64,000 bases of DNA from Dastarcus helophoroides (lineage: Eukaryota; Arthropoda; Insecta; Coleoptera; Bothrideridae), in assembly GCA_028583605.1 (NCBI GenBank), contig CM053328.1, positions 29,051,578-29,115,577 on the forward strand. The letters are read 5' to 3'. A program made the position numbers and the translations under genes. The notes beneath the pieces were generated by a model. It was not told where the DNA came from. It searched no databases and was given only the letters and a program-made list of their open reading frames with translations. This document shows positions 20,555 to 32,057 of the stretch, piece after piece (the stretch's first letter is position 1; every line of letters begins with the position of its first letter).

Positions 20555-21478
20555 TATATACAGCTACGCAGATGATAGTAACCTTGTGTTATCTTTTTTC
20601 TCCGACAAACCATTATCTATCGCTGCTTCAGATCGACTAAGAGAACACCAAATACAGACGATTAATCGTGATCTCGAGATTATTCTGGAATGGAGAAAGA
20701 ACAATTTGGTCGACTTCAAAGCTTCAAAAACTCAGACCGCGGTTTTCTCTAAGAAAAAATGAAGGAATAATGCAACAAACATACTAATGGACGGTAAAAT
20801 CCTTTCGATGGGATCTAATCTATCTATCCTAGGAGTGAATGCGAGCAGTAACTTCTCTTGGGACGATCATGTGCGCGCCATTACCAAATACACCTCTCAG
20901 AAGCTAGGCTTTCTTCTTAGAGCTAAAAAGTACTTCACATCTCATCAGCAATTAACACTATACAAAGCTCAAGTTAGGCTAACACTAGAATACTGTTCTC
21001 ATGTTTAAAGTTCAGCCCCAAAACACACTTTAGCTCTCTTGGATTCAATCCAAAGAAGAGCTATTCGATTGATGACGAGAGTCTGACCGATTCTCTCGAA
21101 ACACTAGAACACAGGCGTATGGTTGGTGGCTTGTCTCTTTTCTACAAGTACTATCATGGAAATGTTTGCAGGAACAAGGGCAAGATTTTTGAGGCGTACT
21201 AGACAGTCGGATATTTCTGTGCGGTCCAGCTTGACACAGTGAGGACTTCTGTCTACGGAGACTCTTTTTTCTATAGAACTCCCAAGTTAAGGGACTTGTT
21301 ACCGAAAGGAATTTTCCCCAAAAATAACAACCTATCCTTATTTAAAAAGGCGGTTCATCGCCATCTATCCTTGTTGCCGCATCCTACTCGCTTTGAAAAC
21401 ATAATGGGGTTACAATTTGAGAGTGGATTAATCAAAAAAAAACTTTACAAAATCCTACCGTATAAAAATGGATGAACT
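20555..21478 (+). pseudogene. Non-LTR retrotransposon LINE-B, RT C-terminal half
   Basis: The copy begins in the RT catalytic motif (YSYADDSNLV near 20566) and runs through LREHQIQTINRDLEIILEW, ILGVNASSNFSWDDHV, LYKAQVRLTLEYCSHV and the thumb to KAVHRHLSLLPHPTR. Two or three frame breaks and stops make it non-coding. Several other copies in the window share the same 3' end, ending at ATAATGGGGTT and a short tail. LYKAQV-LEYCSHVW is typical of Jockey/CR1/L2-like LINEs; the clade is not resolved. Confidence 0.75.
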
Positions 21479-22400
21479 AAAGGCAAGGATACCAGACGTT
21501 AAGACATACACGGATGGATCGAAGACAAATAGGGCACTGGAACAGGAATCTTTTCGCAAGACCTGAACCTAAATGTAAGTAGTAATTTAGATAAATCCTC
21601 AACAATCTTCCAAGCAGAGATGTTGGGAAGTTTATATTGCGCCAAACAAATGACGCAACTTAACATTACAGAAAAATATATCCAAATAAAGACGGACAGC
21701 TAGGCAGCCCTTAAGGCTTTGAGGAATATAAAAACAAACTCGGTGCTTGTATGGAACTACCTCCTAGCTTTAGAACGTCTATCACAATAGATCTAATATG
21801 GATCAAAAGACATTCTGGGAAAAAGGGAAACGAACTCGCTGACAAACAGGCAAGGAAGGGTTCGGAGGGACAATCCGTTGGACCGGAACCAACCCTTCCC
21901 CTAGCTAGATCAATCGTAAGATCCCTACTTAACGAAGAAATCCATCGTAAACACAAAGCTCAATGGGCATTGATACCAACATGTCGACAGAGTCACACAT
22001 TCATTAGAATGCCGTGCAGGGAAAGGGCAAAACTATGCCTACAACTTTCAAGAAATAACCTCAGGAAACTTGTAGAGATTTGGACAGGTCACTGTCGATT
22101 AAACAAAGACCTCCACAGAATGGAAGTTATAAGCGACTCGAGTTGTAGGGGGTGTATAGAAGAAGATGAGAGTGTCGACCATCTGATTTGTCACTGCTTG
22201 GCAATAGCATCAATCAGAGGATCCACGCTGGGGGACTTCTGGACTAGTGGGCTAGTTTGAGAGAGGCGCATCCAAGGGACGTTATTTAGTTTCTCAACAA
22301 GGTTGGGAGACTAAATGAATGACCAAAGACACCTCAGTCACGGGGATAGCACAATGGGACCAAAAAGGGTAACCTAAGTGCTGGCCTAAACTCTAGGCAA
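21460..22400 (+). pseudogene. LINE-C RNase H and C-terminal zinc-motif region
   Basis: Two frames together give YTDGSKTN, then AEMLGSLYCAKQM, KTDS-AALKAL (stop in place of W), and from 21751 a 169-codon frame with WIKRHSGKKGNELADKQARK, a linker, WTGHCRLNKDLHRM and CRGCIEEDESVDHLICHC. The first part is RNase H (D, E, D and the final HSG-GNELAD motif); the tail is the Cys/His box at the end of I/R1-type LINE polyproteins. The remaining frame is open but the RNase H start is broken. It abuts LINE-B at about 21470, so the two are nested or juxtaposed. Confidence 0.7.
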
Positions 22401-24170
22401 CTCACCTTGAATCCAGAATCCAGTTTTAGAGAAATTTAGTCATTTTTCTGTAAACATTAATTCTGATAATATTTCGACCATTTTCTCCAAAGTTTAACCT
22501 GAATTAAAGTTTTTTAAAAAAAATTCTAACTTTAATCACAAAATTTTGGACTCCCTTAAATGGGTTTAACTTTCTTGAGGAAAATCTATTAAACTTTCTC
22601 TGGAATACGAGTTATCCGCGCAACATAGTGTGCAAAACTCTGGTATAAAGTTTAAATGCTACCAATGCTGCCTAAGAAGCGAGGAGCCTCGAGACTTGCA
22701 ATTTCTAGGATCCTCTGCACAGTTTAATCAGGTGAAAATTTACAAAAATTATAAGCAAATCAGTTCTACCTTCCTAAAATTTATACTATCTGCGAACGTA
22801 TATGGATATAAATATTATCGATTTACTTGTCTTAAAAGCTCACTACTATTCTCCTGGCATTTCATCTGCATATATTCTTATTCCTTCATCTTTTTGAACC
22901 ACAAGTATTTTATACTCCAATTAAATTCGACACGTTTCAAACTTTACAATTAGTAGCTTTTGTAACTCCAGTTACTGTTGCATACAAGATAATCAGATTG
23001 TAGTAAGTAATTGCATAAAAATGAAAACTGTGCTTTGAAATTAGTACATATATCCCTTTAAATATGAAAAGAAATACAAGGCCTACCTTAAGTAAAATAT
23101 AAATATCTTCTATTGCAAAAGTATTATTGGTGCTTTAATTTTGTTCAGGGATTTATATGTTAGTCCACCATTAGTAGTCAAATAAAATTATATAAAGTGG
23201 GCGTAAAACTTTGAAGAGGGTCCAAAATTAATGACACTTTTTTGCATTCGTTTGCATTAAAGGGGCAATTACTCTACGTCAATAAAACTTCCTATGGCTC
23301 AAATGTAGGTAGAGAGTTTAAAAATCCACTTTGAGGAACATTTGTCAAGCTCGAGTGTATCTGCATCAAAGCACAAAACAAAATCTGATTACTTACCGCT
23401 TTTAGATCCAAACTGAAATTTATCATTGAGCGGAAACTTTCCAATTCAGAAAAAGGGAAGTTTCTCATCAGTCATTTATATCATTTAAAAGCTATTAGAA
23501 AATAAGCTTACAGCACAAAAACAAACTTTCCTAGACGAAAGTATACTTGAGCTCACTTTACATTTTATATCTCGGGTTTTCCATGAAATGAAACCTCCCA
23601 ATAAATGGGTGGTTACGTGAGACGAATAAAGGCTTTTCTATATTGAAGAATAACGTGTACGACCGAAGCCCATTTAATGCAGGGATCAAAAGATCGAAAC
23701 TTCGGATATTTCATTAAAAGTATTAAAAATCCAAGGTATGGTTATGAAATTGCTTAGCGGACGATTTATATAAAATTCTAAAGCTGCTTGCCAAGAGGTG
23801 TACTTAAAAATATTTTTGTTTTTGTTTTGTTTAACGTAACGATGGTTTCTGGGGACACGTTAAAACATTCTTTTTTAGTAAAGCTGAATGTAAAAGATTC
23901 TAAATGGGATTACTTTTTAAGATAAAGTTTGAACATTTTACATTATACTGCATCTATCAAATTTTTCAAACGCAAATGATTCGGAGATGTATACTTCATT
24001 ACCACTAAAGTTGTTCATAAAATAATATGAATGTATTCACTGTTATTTCTAAAAAAACGAAAAGACTAAAAATGACACGAAAAATCGAAAATAGAGAAAT
24101 CGAAAATAGACGTCACCCATTCATCGTTGAAAGCGTGTCCAATTGTGGATTACGTACAGTTATCTGTTTT
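22400..24170. other. Unassigned AT-rich sequence
   Basis: No family recognised. A 107-codon frame at 22630 has low-complexity, membrane-like content and no Kozak or splice context I would trust. Confidence 0.35.
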
Positions 24171-24179
24171 TTAACTACT

Positions 24180-24500
24180 AAGTCTCAAGCTGGTGTCAAA
24201 GCAAAACGTCCTGATATTTTGTCAAAAAAGGTTCTCGTGTTTCATCACCATTCTGCCCCTATGCGTTTGACAGACTACAAGATTTACTCACCAAATTCAA
24301 GTGGAAAATTTTTGGTCATCCACCATATTCATTTGATCTTACCCCAAGAGATTTCCACTTGTTTGCTCAACCGGAAGACCTCCTGGATGGGGAAAAAGAC
24401 GAGCAAGTGTTAAAGTGGATCAATAACTGAATGACGCAAATGGACACGTCCTAATTTGCCGCCGGATTATCAATGTTGTATTGTTGACATAAAAAAGCGT
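24180..24500 (+). pseudogene. Mariner-type transposase fragment
   Basis: Across two frames the segment reads KRPDILSKKVLVFHHHSAP, then KFKWKIFGHPPYSFDLTPRD, FHLFAQPEDLLDGE and EQVLKWINN. This matches the second half of the mariner DDE domain (HDNARPH, then HPPYSPDLAPSDYHLF). The catalytic D of HDN is H here and the frame is broken between the blocks. No terminal inverted repeat was identified. Confidence 0.65.
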
Positions 24501-24589
24501 TGAAAATAAAATGTGGAAAAATAACTAACATATGCATGTTTTTAAATAATTTTTTCAAATTTTTAAATACATTTGTTTTATTGTATTGT

Positions 24590-25440
24590 ATTTCCAATCC
24601 TATATACAGCTACGCAGATGATAGCCTGGTGCCATCTTTTTTCTCCGACAAACCATTATCCGTCGCTGCTTCAGATAGACTAAGGGAACAGCAGATACAC
24701 ATGATTAAACGGGATCTCGAAATCATTCTGGAATGGGATAAGAACAATTTGGTTGACTTCAATGCTTTAAAAACTCAGGCCGCGGTTTTCTCTAAGAAAA
24801 CATCAAGGTATAATGCAACAAACATAGTAATGGACGGTAAAATCATCCCGATGGAATATTACGTGTCTATCCTAGGAGTGAATGCGACCACTAACTTCTC
24901 TTAGGACGATCATATGCGCGCCATTGCCAAGTTCGCCTCTCAGAAGCTTAGCTTTCTTTTTAGAGCTAAAAAGTACTTTACATCTCATCAGCTACTCACA
25001 CTATACAAAGCTCAGTTAGTCCAACACTAGAATACTTTTCTCATGTTTGAAGTTCAGCTTTTTTGGATCCAATTCACAGAAGAGCGATTCGCCTAACTGA
25101 TAATGAGAGTTTGACCGATTCTCTCAAAACACTAGATCACAGACGAATGGTTGGTGACTTGTCTCTTATCTGCAAGTACTATCTTGCAAGATGCTCGCAA
25201 GAACTAATAAGATTGATCTCCCCAAGGGCAAGATTTTTGAGGCATGCAAGACAGTCGGAGACAGCAAATTTCTGTGTAATCCAGCTTGACACAGTGAGGA
25301 CTTCTGTCTACGGAGACTCTTTTTTTCTGTAAAACTTTCAAGCTATGAAACTCGTTGCCGAATGTTTAAGAAGACGGTTCATCGCCATCTATCCTTGTTT
25401 CCGCATCATTCTCGCAGTGTTTTGAAGGCATAATGGGGTT
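24590..25440 (+). pseudogene. LINE-B copy, RT C-terminal half
   Basis: Second copy starting at the same point (SNPIYSYADDS). A 134-codon frame covers the catalytic motif and thumb start, then a stop after NATTNFS, a frameshift near 25010, and a further open part with IRLTDNESLTDSLKTLDHRRM. It ends in CATAATGGGGTT near 25437. The close match of start points with 20555 suggests descent from the same truncated source. Confidence 0.75.
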
Positions 25441-25444
25441 GATC

Positions 25445-25835
25445 TTTGCAAGCGAATTAAACTTAAAAAAAAATAGGAGACACTATCTTTGGACTGACCC
25501 TCGTTATAAATTCTACAGTTAAGATGTTTACCAGCGTACAAAAATTGTTTATTTTCAAAAACTATGATCATATAGGAAACACAATATGATGAGGAAGATT
25601 TTTGTAAAATATGATTTTCTGACGATAGTTTTGTTGGATTTTGTTGGAAGACAGAAAATCTGAAGACACAATGCAAGAGCAACTGTTTGGTGCATAGTTT
25701 TTGGGTATGACATTTTAGGATCATGTTTTTTGTGGCTTTAATTTTAAAGCTTCCAATTTTTGTCTTAGAGTGTCAACAAATTTGTGATTTGGCAATTATC
25801 ACTTTTTTTAAATTATAAAATTTCAACGTCTACAA
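25445..25835. other. Unassigned AT-rich sequence
   Basis: A 111-codon minus-strand frame (25389-25724) partly overlaps the end of LINE-B antisense and is not credible. Confidence 0.35.
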
Positions 25836-25839
25836 TTAT

Positions 25840-26560
25840 CTAAACATTTGGGTTTTTAAAAAATTTACAAATATTGTGAAATTCTCTGTCTTTATTTTTA
25901 TACTTCCTCCTTTCTTCTATCATGTTTAGTATGTCTTCGGTCATCCAATCATGATTTTTTGTCCTGTTTTTCATTAAAAAGGATGTGCAAGTCGTCTGGA
26001 TAGCTACCCTTATCTTATTCCATCTATCCTTCAAGTCGTTTGTGCTCTTATTGATCTTTACTATTTCATTCTTTAGACGTTTTTGCACCTGCTGCGCGAT
26101 TATTGGATCAGAAAGCTTCTGTACTACTATTTGGTTGTTCAGGACTCTTTTTTTATTTGCTTTAATCTTATCATAAGCCTGCACACGACCGGGTTATGAT
26201 CTGACGGAACGTCAGCTTCGGGATATGTCTTTGCGGATTTTATCAAATTTTTGAACTTGATTGGTACGGCAATGTATTCAATCTGGTGCCTTACTATGTT
26301 GTCGGTTGAGTCCGCTGGAGACTTTCAAGTATAGATTCTTCGAGCAGGAAGCTTGCAAACGATATTACTCAGCCACATATGCTCCTGGCAGAAGCGCACC
26401 AGACGATCTCTTCGGCCTTTTCTTTCTCCGAGTCCTTAACCTCCTGTGAAATTATTTCACCTTGTCATTTCCAACTTTGGCATTAAAATCGCCCATTACG
26501 AGAGTCAGCTCATGCTTTTTGGTAATCTTAATCAGACTCTCTAGTTGTTCATAGAAATCT
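25840..26560 (-). pseudogene. LINE-A-like endonuclease and linker fragment
   Basis: On the minus strand the order is LVMGDFNAKVG (about 26500), DNIVRHQIEYIAV, KSAKTYPEADVPSDHNPVV (near 26200), then the linker KLSDPII... and DWMTEDILNMIEERRKYKN. GDFNAKVG and SDHNPV are motifs of the AP-like endonuclease, and the DW-T--I--MIEERRK block links EN to RT. One frameshift near 26180 separates EN from the 114-codon linker frame. RT is absent. Confidence 0.7.
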
Positions 26561-26564
26561 TCGA

Positions 26565-27840
26565 ATCGAATTAAAGTCAAAATTTGGATATTGAGTCAAA
26601 AGCCCTTCGGCATTTTTTAAAATAAGTTTCTCGAGTTTGTGGTAAGCTCAAAATAAGGATATCTTGAAATTTCCTAAAAAAACTTCAAATTGTTTAAAAA
26701 ACCTTACTCCAAGTTTTTACTTAATATAGTATTATTTTTTAATTTAAGTCAAAATTTGAGTTCAGTATTGAAATCTGTCGAGTGGATGAAACTAGAACAA
26801 TTTCTAAACTAAAAAAAATATATTCCCAAAACTTTTGAGTTTCATTAAAGACAAAATTTTTAAACTAAATTAAAAATGTTGAATTTTGGTGAAAAAGTCA
26901 AGGTTTTAATAAGAATTTAAAAGTTAAAAAAATCCTTAAATTGTTGAGCGTGTTTAAAATCGGATTTTTGATAACATTTCAGAAAAAAAGTCGATGTTTC
27001 GAGAATAAAGTCGCAGTTTAAATAACTGTTTGGATAAATTAATTTTTCCTTTGAAGTTCACTTTGACCTAAAGAAAATTAATTTTATTTTACAACTATTA
27101 AACTCTACTAACAATAAATACAACAAAAGAGATTAAAAATTCCACAATGTTTCTATAAATATTTGCTATGACCGGAGCTGGTTTCGCTTTTCAACGTCGT
27201 CGGTCGTTATGCCAATTCTACTAGTAAATGCCAATAGAATTTTGTCTAGCGTTTATATATGAAAAAAAATCATGAATTGTAACAAAATAGCTATATTTTT
27301 TTTCACTTTGAGTTACTTATTGACTGGTCTTGAATTACACAAAATTTTTGGTAAAGTAAAATAAAAATCTTTGTGTAAAATAATTATAATTTCGAATTTA
27401 AGAAGAAAAAATTAAGTTTCGATATTGGTCACAATCCCTTGACTTTAAACTTAAATAGTTTCCAATTTATAAAAAAAGAATATTAATTCTAAGTTCCATT
27501 TTAGTAGCAACATCTTCAATCTAAATTTAAATAATCGAATTTTTAACAATATTTTAAGTGAAACTGAAATTTTCTATAAAATGTCGAAACACGTTAACTT
27601 TTTTGTTCAAAATTGTTTGGGAATATCAATTTTAAAATTAAAATTTTTATTTTCTGAAATATCAATTTTAAAACCAAAATTTCGAAACTAAAGTCAAAAT
27701 TTGGGGAAAACGGTAAAAGTATCGAATTTAAAATTTAAATTTATTTAAGTTGAAAGTTCGAAAAAACGTTACAAACTTATTCCTGGGTTAGTTTATCTAA
27801 ATTTATTTAAAATTGCAAGTTTAAAGATAAAATTATTATT
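26565..27840. repeat. Low-complexity block of mixed polarity
   Basis: AT-rich sequence with repeated AAATTT(G/C)(A/G) cores and A/T runs. A small segment of ordinary composition near 27150-27260 interrupts it. No coding sequence. Confidence 0.45.
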
Positions 27841-27844
27841 TTTT

Positions 27845-29031
27845 GGGGTTCCATACCTTAAAAGAAAAAAAACGGAACCCTTATAATCTCCCTCTCGTGT
27901 CCGTTAGTCCGACTGTCACAAAAGGTTTCTCTTCGAAAATTATGTAACGTAGAATTTTGAAATTTTTCACAGCATTAATTCTGGATGACTCACGTAAACA
28001 CCGCCAGCCAAGGATTGGAAAAAGAAAATATTTTGCAAAAAAATGTGAGGTTAACTTGGTCGCCGAAAAATCAAGTTTTAGTTAATATATCGTGTATCAT
28101 TTGAAATACCTACTTCAAGGACACTAAAATATTTTTTTTAATAATTTTCGGTCCAATCGTCTTAAAGGTACAGCTCAAAAAGTTTAAAAAAATGACCTTC
28201 CCTTCCCCTCCTCTATTCCTTAGTTTCCAAAGATAAAATTTAAATTTTAATAGGATTAGTAGGAGTTGGGCCATAAATTATCGGAAAACTGCAGGGTTTT
28301 TCGATACCATAATAGTAGCTGAGAAACCAGATATTTTATGGAGAAATAGGTGCTTGGGTTCCAAGGTTTTTTTGTCCCATTTTTTTAAAATAAAAAACTT
28401 GACCTAGCTGAAGGATATAATGCATATCTAATGTGTCTTTACATTATTTCATTTAGATTAATATTTTCGGAGTTAGCACTAGCACACCCAACGCAGTAAC
28501 TGCCGCAATTACTGCATTGCGGTTGGAATTGAACATTTTAGTCCAATCCGAGGAGATCTCATGAATTGTGTTAGGGTGCCTTTAGATTAGACACTTTATT
28601 CCGTACAGTTTTCTTTGTCATAAGTGTCAACTATCATGACAGAAGCTATTTGAGACTTATCTATACAGCTGGTGGAAGGTAGCTTCTCTCAGGATAGTTG
28701 ACACTTATGTCAGAGAGAAAATATATTTTATGTCATATACGGAATAAAGTGTCTAGGGTAAACGCACCAGTCATCGATTTATTGCGAATTGCTTTTTATC
28801 TGAGACATTATCAACACAGTTATCAGTTCCATATGTTTGATTGATTGTAGAAAAAAGTGTTTATATCTAAAAATATACATTTTTTTTATTTTTTAATTAT
28901 AAAACAAGAAAATTTGAACAAAATTTCAAATTCATACATAAGTAAAAATGGTTTAATTTGATCTATTGACCAATCACTGTAGCAATTGTTACGGAATCCC
29001 AAGTGTGCGAGCTCCATTCGCTCTTGGCTGA
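27845..29031 (+). mobile_element. Non-autonomous insect repeat (GGGTTCC family), copy A
   Basis: The copy starts GGGGTTCCATACC and immediately gives a small hairpin with CGGAACCCTTATAATC, then CTCTCGTGTCCGT. It ends near GTTACGGAATCCCAAGTGTG, then TCGCTCTTGGC. A second copy at 58536-60340 aligns over almost the whole length. Comparable sequences (GGGTTCCG...CGGAACCCTTATA) are, from memory, widespread in insect genomes. No ORF is present. Copy A carries a nested MITE that copy B lacks. Confidence 0.6.
28574..28768. mobile_element. Foldback MITE nested in repeat copy A
   Basis: The inverted ends are GGTGCCTTTAGATTAGACAC and, complemented, GGTGCGTTTACCCTAGACAC, continuing through TTTATTCCGTA. 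The inner arms (GTCATAAGTGTCAACTATC and its inverse) extend the symmetry to about 75-90 bp around a short loop. The homologous copy B reads straight across this point, so this is a true insertion. The target duplication is unclear. Confidence 0.75.
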
Positions 29032-29034
29032 ATT

Positions 29035-29345
29035 ATCTTTTTTAACTTTAACCTTAGATGTGAAAAATTAAAATTTGCATTGGAGTATTTTGTTGAAATA
29101 ACTGATAATACTTTGATCTTTCCAGGGGTATTCCTAGGACTTTACTTTGAGGGAGCAGACAAGTTAAATAAATCCCGAGGTTGTTATACAGATAAATTCA
29201 GAATACTTTTTAAAATTATTAACCTTTAAACAATACATGTCAAAATTTCATGTCAATCTGAGTATTTGTTTTGAAGTTACAATGCTTTTTTAAACAAAAG
29301 TCAAACCACTGGTCATCCGAATTTAACTGTTCGGAAAACATAAAA
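29035..29345. other. Unassigned AT-rich sequence
   Basis: No feature recognised between the repeat copy A and the mariner relic. Confidence 0.3.
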
Positions 29346-29349
29346 AAGT

Positions 29350-29900
29350 ATAAAAATCGTTATGGAAGAATCTAAATTAAAGTTATATGACACAGTTGAT
29401 ACCTTAAAGATTTCTGAAGAAAGTGCATATCATTATTGTACATGAACATTTGTCGTTGAGAAAGCTGTGTTCAAAATGAAGGTCGTACATGAGCATTGAG
29501 CACGAATCAAAAACGAATTTTTGAAGGTGCCTTTGAAAAAAAAATTGCGAAAAAGCGACTCAGATGCAAAAAAAGTGTTTCTTCAGCAGGATAATGCATG
29601 ATGTGACAAATCGTTCGCTGTGATGGCAAAGTTTCCATGAAATGAAGTTCAAATTGCTTTCCGATGCATCTTGTTCTCCGGATCTGGCTCCCCTAGACTA
29701 GTACCTGTTCTTAGATCTCAAAAAATTGCTATAGGAAAAGAGACTTGAGTCAAATGCTGAAGTTTCAGTCGCCAAAAATGCCTATTTTAAGTCCAAAAAA
29801 ATCAGTCTACTAAGAAGTCATAGAAATGTTACTCTTGAAGAAAACTGTGTTGTTAAATAACCCAGTTTAGCAAAAAAAATGTTTTTACTAGTTAGCCTCG
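29350..29900 (+). pseudogene. Mariner transposase relic
   Basis: Across several frames the segment gives VDTLKISEESAYHY, KKVFLQQDNA, KSFAVMAKF, then CSPDLAPLDY--LDLKKLL, SNAEV and a C-terminal tail with VTLEENCVV. This matches mariner transposases of the HQDNAPCHKS...SPDLAPSDY...LEGDYV type. The DDE residues are partly present (QDN, PLDY) but stops and shifts are frequent. A stretch resembling a mariner end (CGGAACTTACTAAGTG) follows near 29897. Confidence 0.65.
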
Positions 29901-29914
29901 GAACTTACTAAGTG

Positions 29915-32055
29915 ATCGGATATTAATACAAGAATTGTGTTTCAGAACGACTGAAGTATGTTTTTAAGATATTACATAATCTCTTTAAATTTTAACAATG
30001 TTGTTTCCACTTTCTTTATAATACTTAAAAAACTTTCACAACCATTGGGAACAATTAGATTAGGTTAGGTTATTAGGAGACAACCTTTAACGACAACCTT
30101 GACTCTATCTACAATTTCGCTCCCAAGCATTTAATAATTTTACTTCTTTTTACTTTAATTTAAAATATAATGCATAACTTTTTCTAATCTTAAACAAATA
30201 ATAACACATTTTCTGCTAATACTGGGATTTGAGATTGTTTACAAAAAAATATTCACTTAAGTCGAACGCAAATGAAATAACATTTACATTGCGATTTATA
30301 ATTGCTTTTATCTGTTAAGAACAATGACAGCTGAAAGGTAAGAAATGTACAATTTTCCTTCATTAGGCCCACTTTTTCCACCCTACAAATTTGTTTGATC
30401 TAATTTCATTTAAAGTGTCTCAAGAAAGGGCTAATTCCGAATGATTATCATAACAATAACGGAAATTCGTTGCGGACTCTTTCAAAATCCAGTATCTGTC
30501 AGATCTGATGTTGAAATTAAATGCTTCAAATGTCAAGAGAATTAGATTCAGGTATGTAGAATTTGAGAAATTTAATTTTAATACAATTTAAAAACGTGAA
30601 ATTCTCACCAGTCTAAATAATTTAATAAAGTGCTGAAACTGACATTATATTTGGGGCCAGATTTTCCAACTTTCCTTTATATTATAATAGTATTCTCGTT
30701 GGAATATTAAAGTTGGGAAATGGCGCAGCACATTGAAATCCCGAATGTACCACGGAGAGTTCCATGGTAATTTACAGTGGCACACGATGCCATAAAATAT
30801 ATTGCCTTATTCGCCAAAGTTTGAGTTATGTACGACCACTTTAAAGAAATACACGTTGCAAGATATAACTACTTGAGAAGTGGCATGTAAAAACCTGCAT
30901 CTAGTTGTAGTTAAATCGATTTGTTACATTGTTATATTTTAAAACATTATTTTCAAATATGTTAACTAAACCTATTGATATAAAGACATCTCCGATTCTT
31001 CAGTCAAGTCGAATTTCGATTAGCTAGCTTCATTTTTTTGGGAAACTGTTATTAGTTATTCTGTTGGGTAAAAATAAACTTGTGTTGTTTAACATGACGA
31101 CGGACCGAGAATAAAATTGAATCCTTCTAATGAAAACAGCTTTCAAACAAGTACATTGTTTGCTTGAACTTTCTAATAATGCTTGCCCTGGTAAAACACC
31201 AGCTGTGTCAAATGATTGCACAGGAATCCCTTACGTTAGTAAAGGACTCTTGAAGTTTCTTAAAGATTACATAGCAGTGTCAACATAGGCCCTCTTTCAT
31301 CTACTATTTATGCTGAAGTTGGTGGAACAATGCTAAATCTAGCTTTTGTTATGTTGGATTAAACTTTAAGGCAAAGTTCTTTTAAATTAGTTAGGTTGAA
31401 TAACATTTTATGAGCCAGAGTTAACGATTTTTATTTATGTGGTTGATTGAACTATGCTTATAAAAAGCAACAACCTGATATCTTACTAGATTATAGTGAA
31501 ATAGTGGGAAGGTAAATGGAATTATATAGATACTGATTATATTACTTTAAGTAAAAGTGCATTTTAACTAGTGTCATCTGATCCTTAATTTAGAATGTAT
31601 TAGTTTTTTTAATACCCTAGGGTTTAAATTTATAGCATAATACATATATTCGATCCATGAATGATTGATCAGCAGTCGATTTTACCAAAATGTTCCAAAG
31701 TTTGCAATAAAAATGCAACCTTTCGGTTTCCACTAACACACACGATGTTATATAATGTGACTTACCAAGTCACTTTTTAATAAATGATGTTCTTTAGTTC
31801 CAGTTTGCGAGAGGCATAACTTTGTAAGGAAAGCCCTTTCGCGCCTTCTCAATATGGATGTCAATTTTTCACCATAATGATGATGAAAAATGTTTCTGGA
31901 GATTTCCCATATGCCTTAATGGAGCTAGCTGAATGAGTAAAATTTTCCTTATATCGATGCTGAGGTTATAGCGAAATAAAGCTTTTATGCAGCTCACACA
32001 AGAAGCGAACAAAAACAATTTTTGTTGCTTTTCTACGAGTTGAATAACAATATTC
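29915..32055. other. Unassigned intergenic sequence
   Basis: No gene or element recognised in about 2.1 kb. It contains a short TTAGG-like run at about 30055-30078. Confidence 0.35.
30055..30078 (+). repeat. Short TTAGG-like run
   Basis: TTAGATTAGGTTAGGTTATTAGG contains degenerate units of the insect telomere repeat TTAGG. It is too short to be more than an interstitial trace or chance, and similar runs occur at LINE 3' ends. Confidence 0.35.
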
Positions 32056-32057
32056 AA

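Noticed and set aside
24027..24180. N-terminal part of a mariner transposase in the 128-codon frame
   Set aside because: The first 50 codons (repeated IENREIENR) show no helix-turn-helix similarity; only the part after about 24180 matches.
30055..30078. Interstitial telomeric array
   Set aside because: Only two or three degenerate TTAGG units, too short to claim, and common in insect LINE tails.
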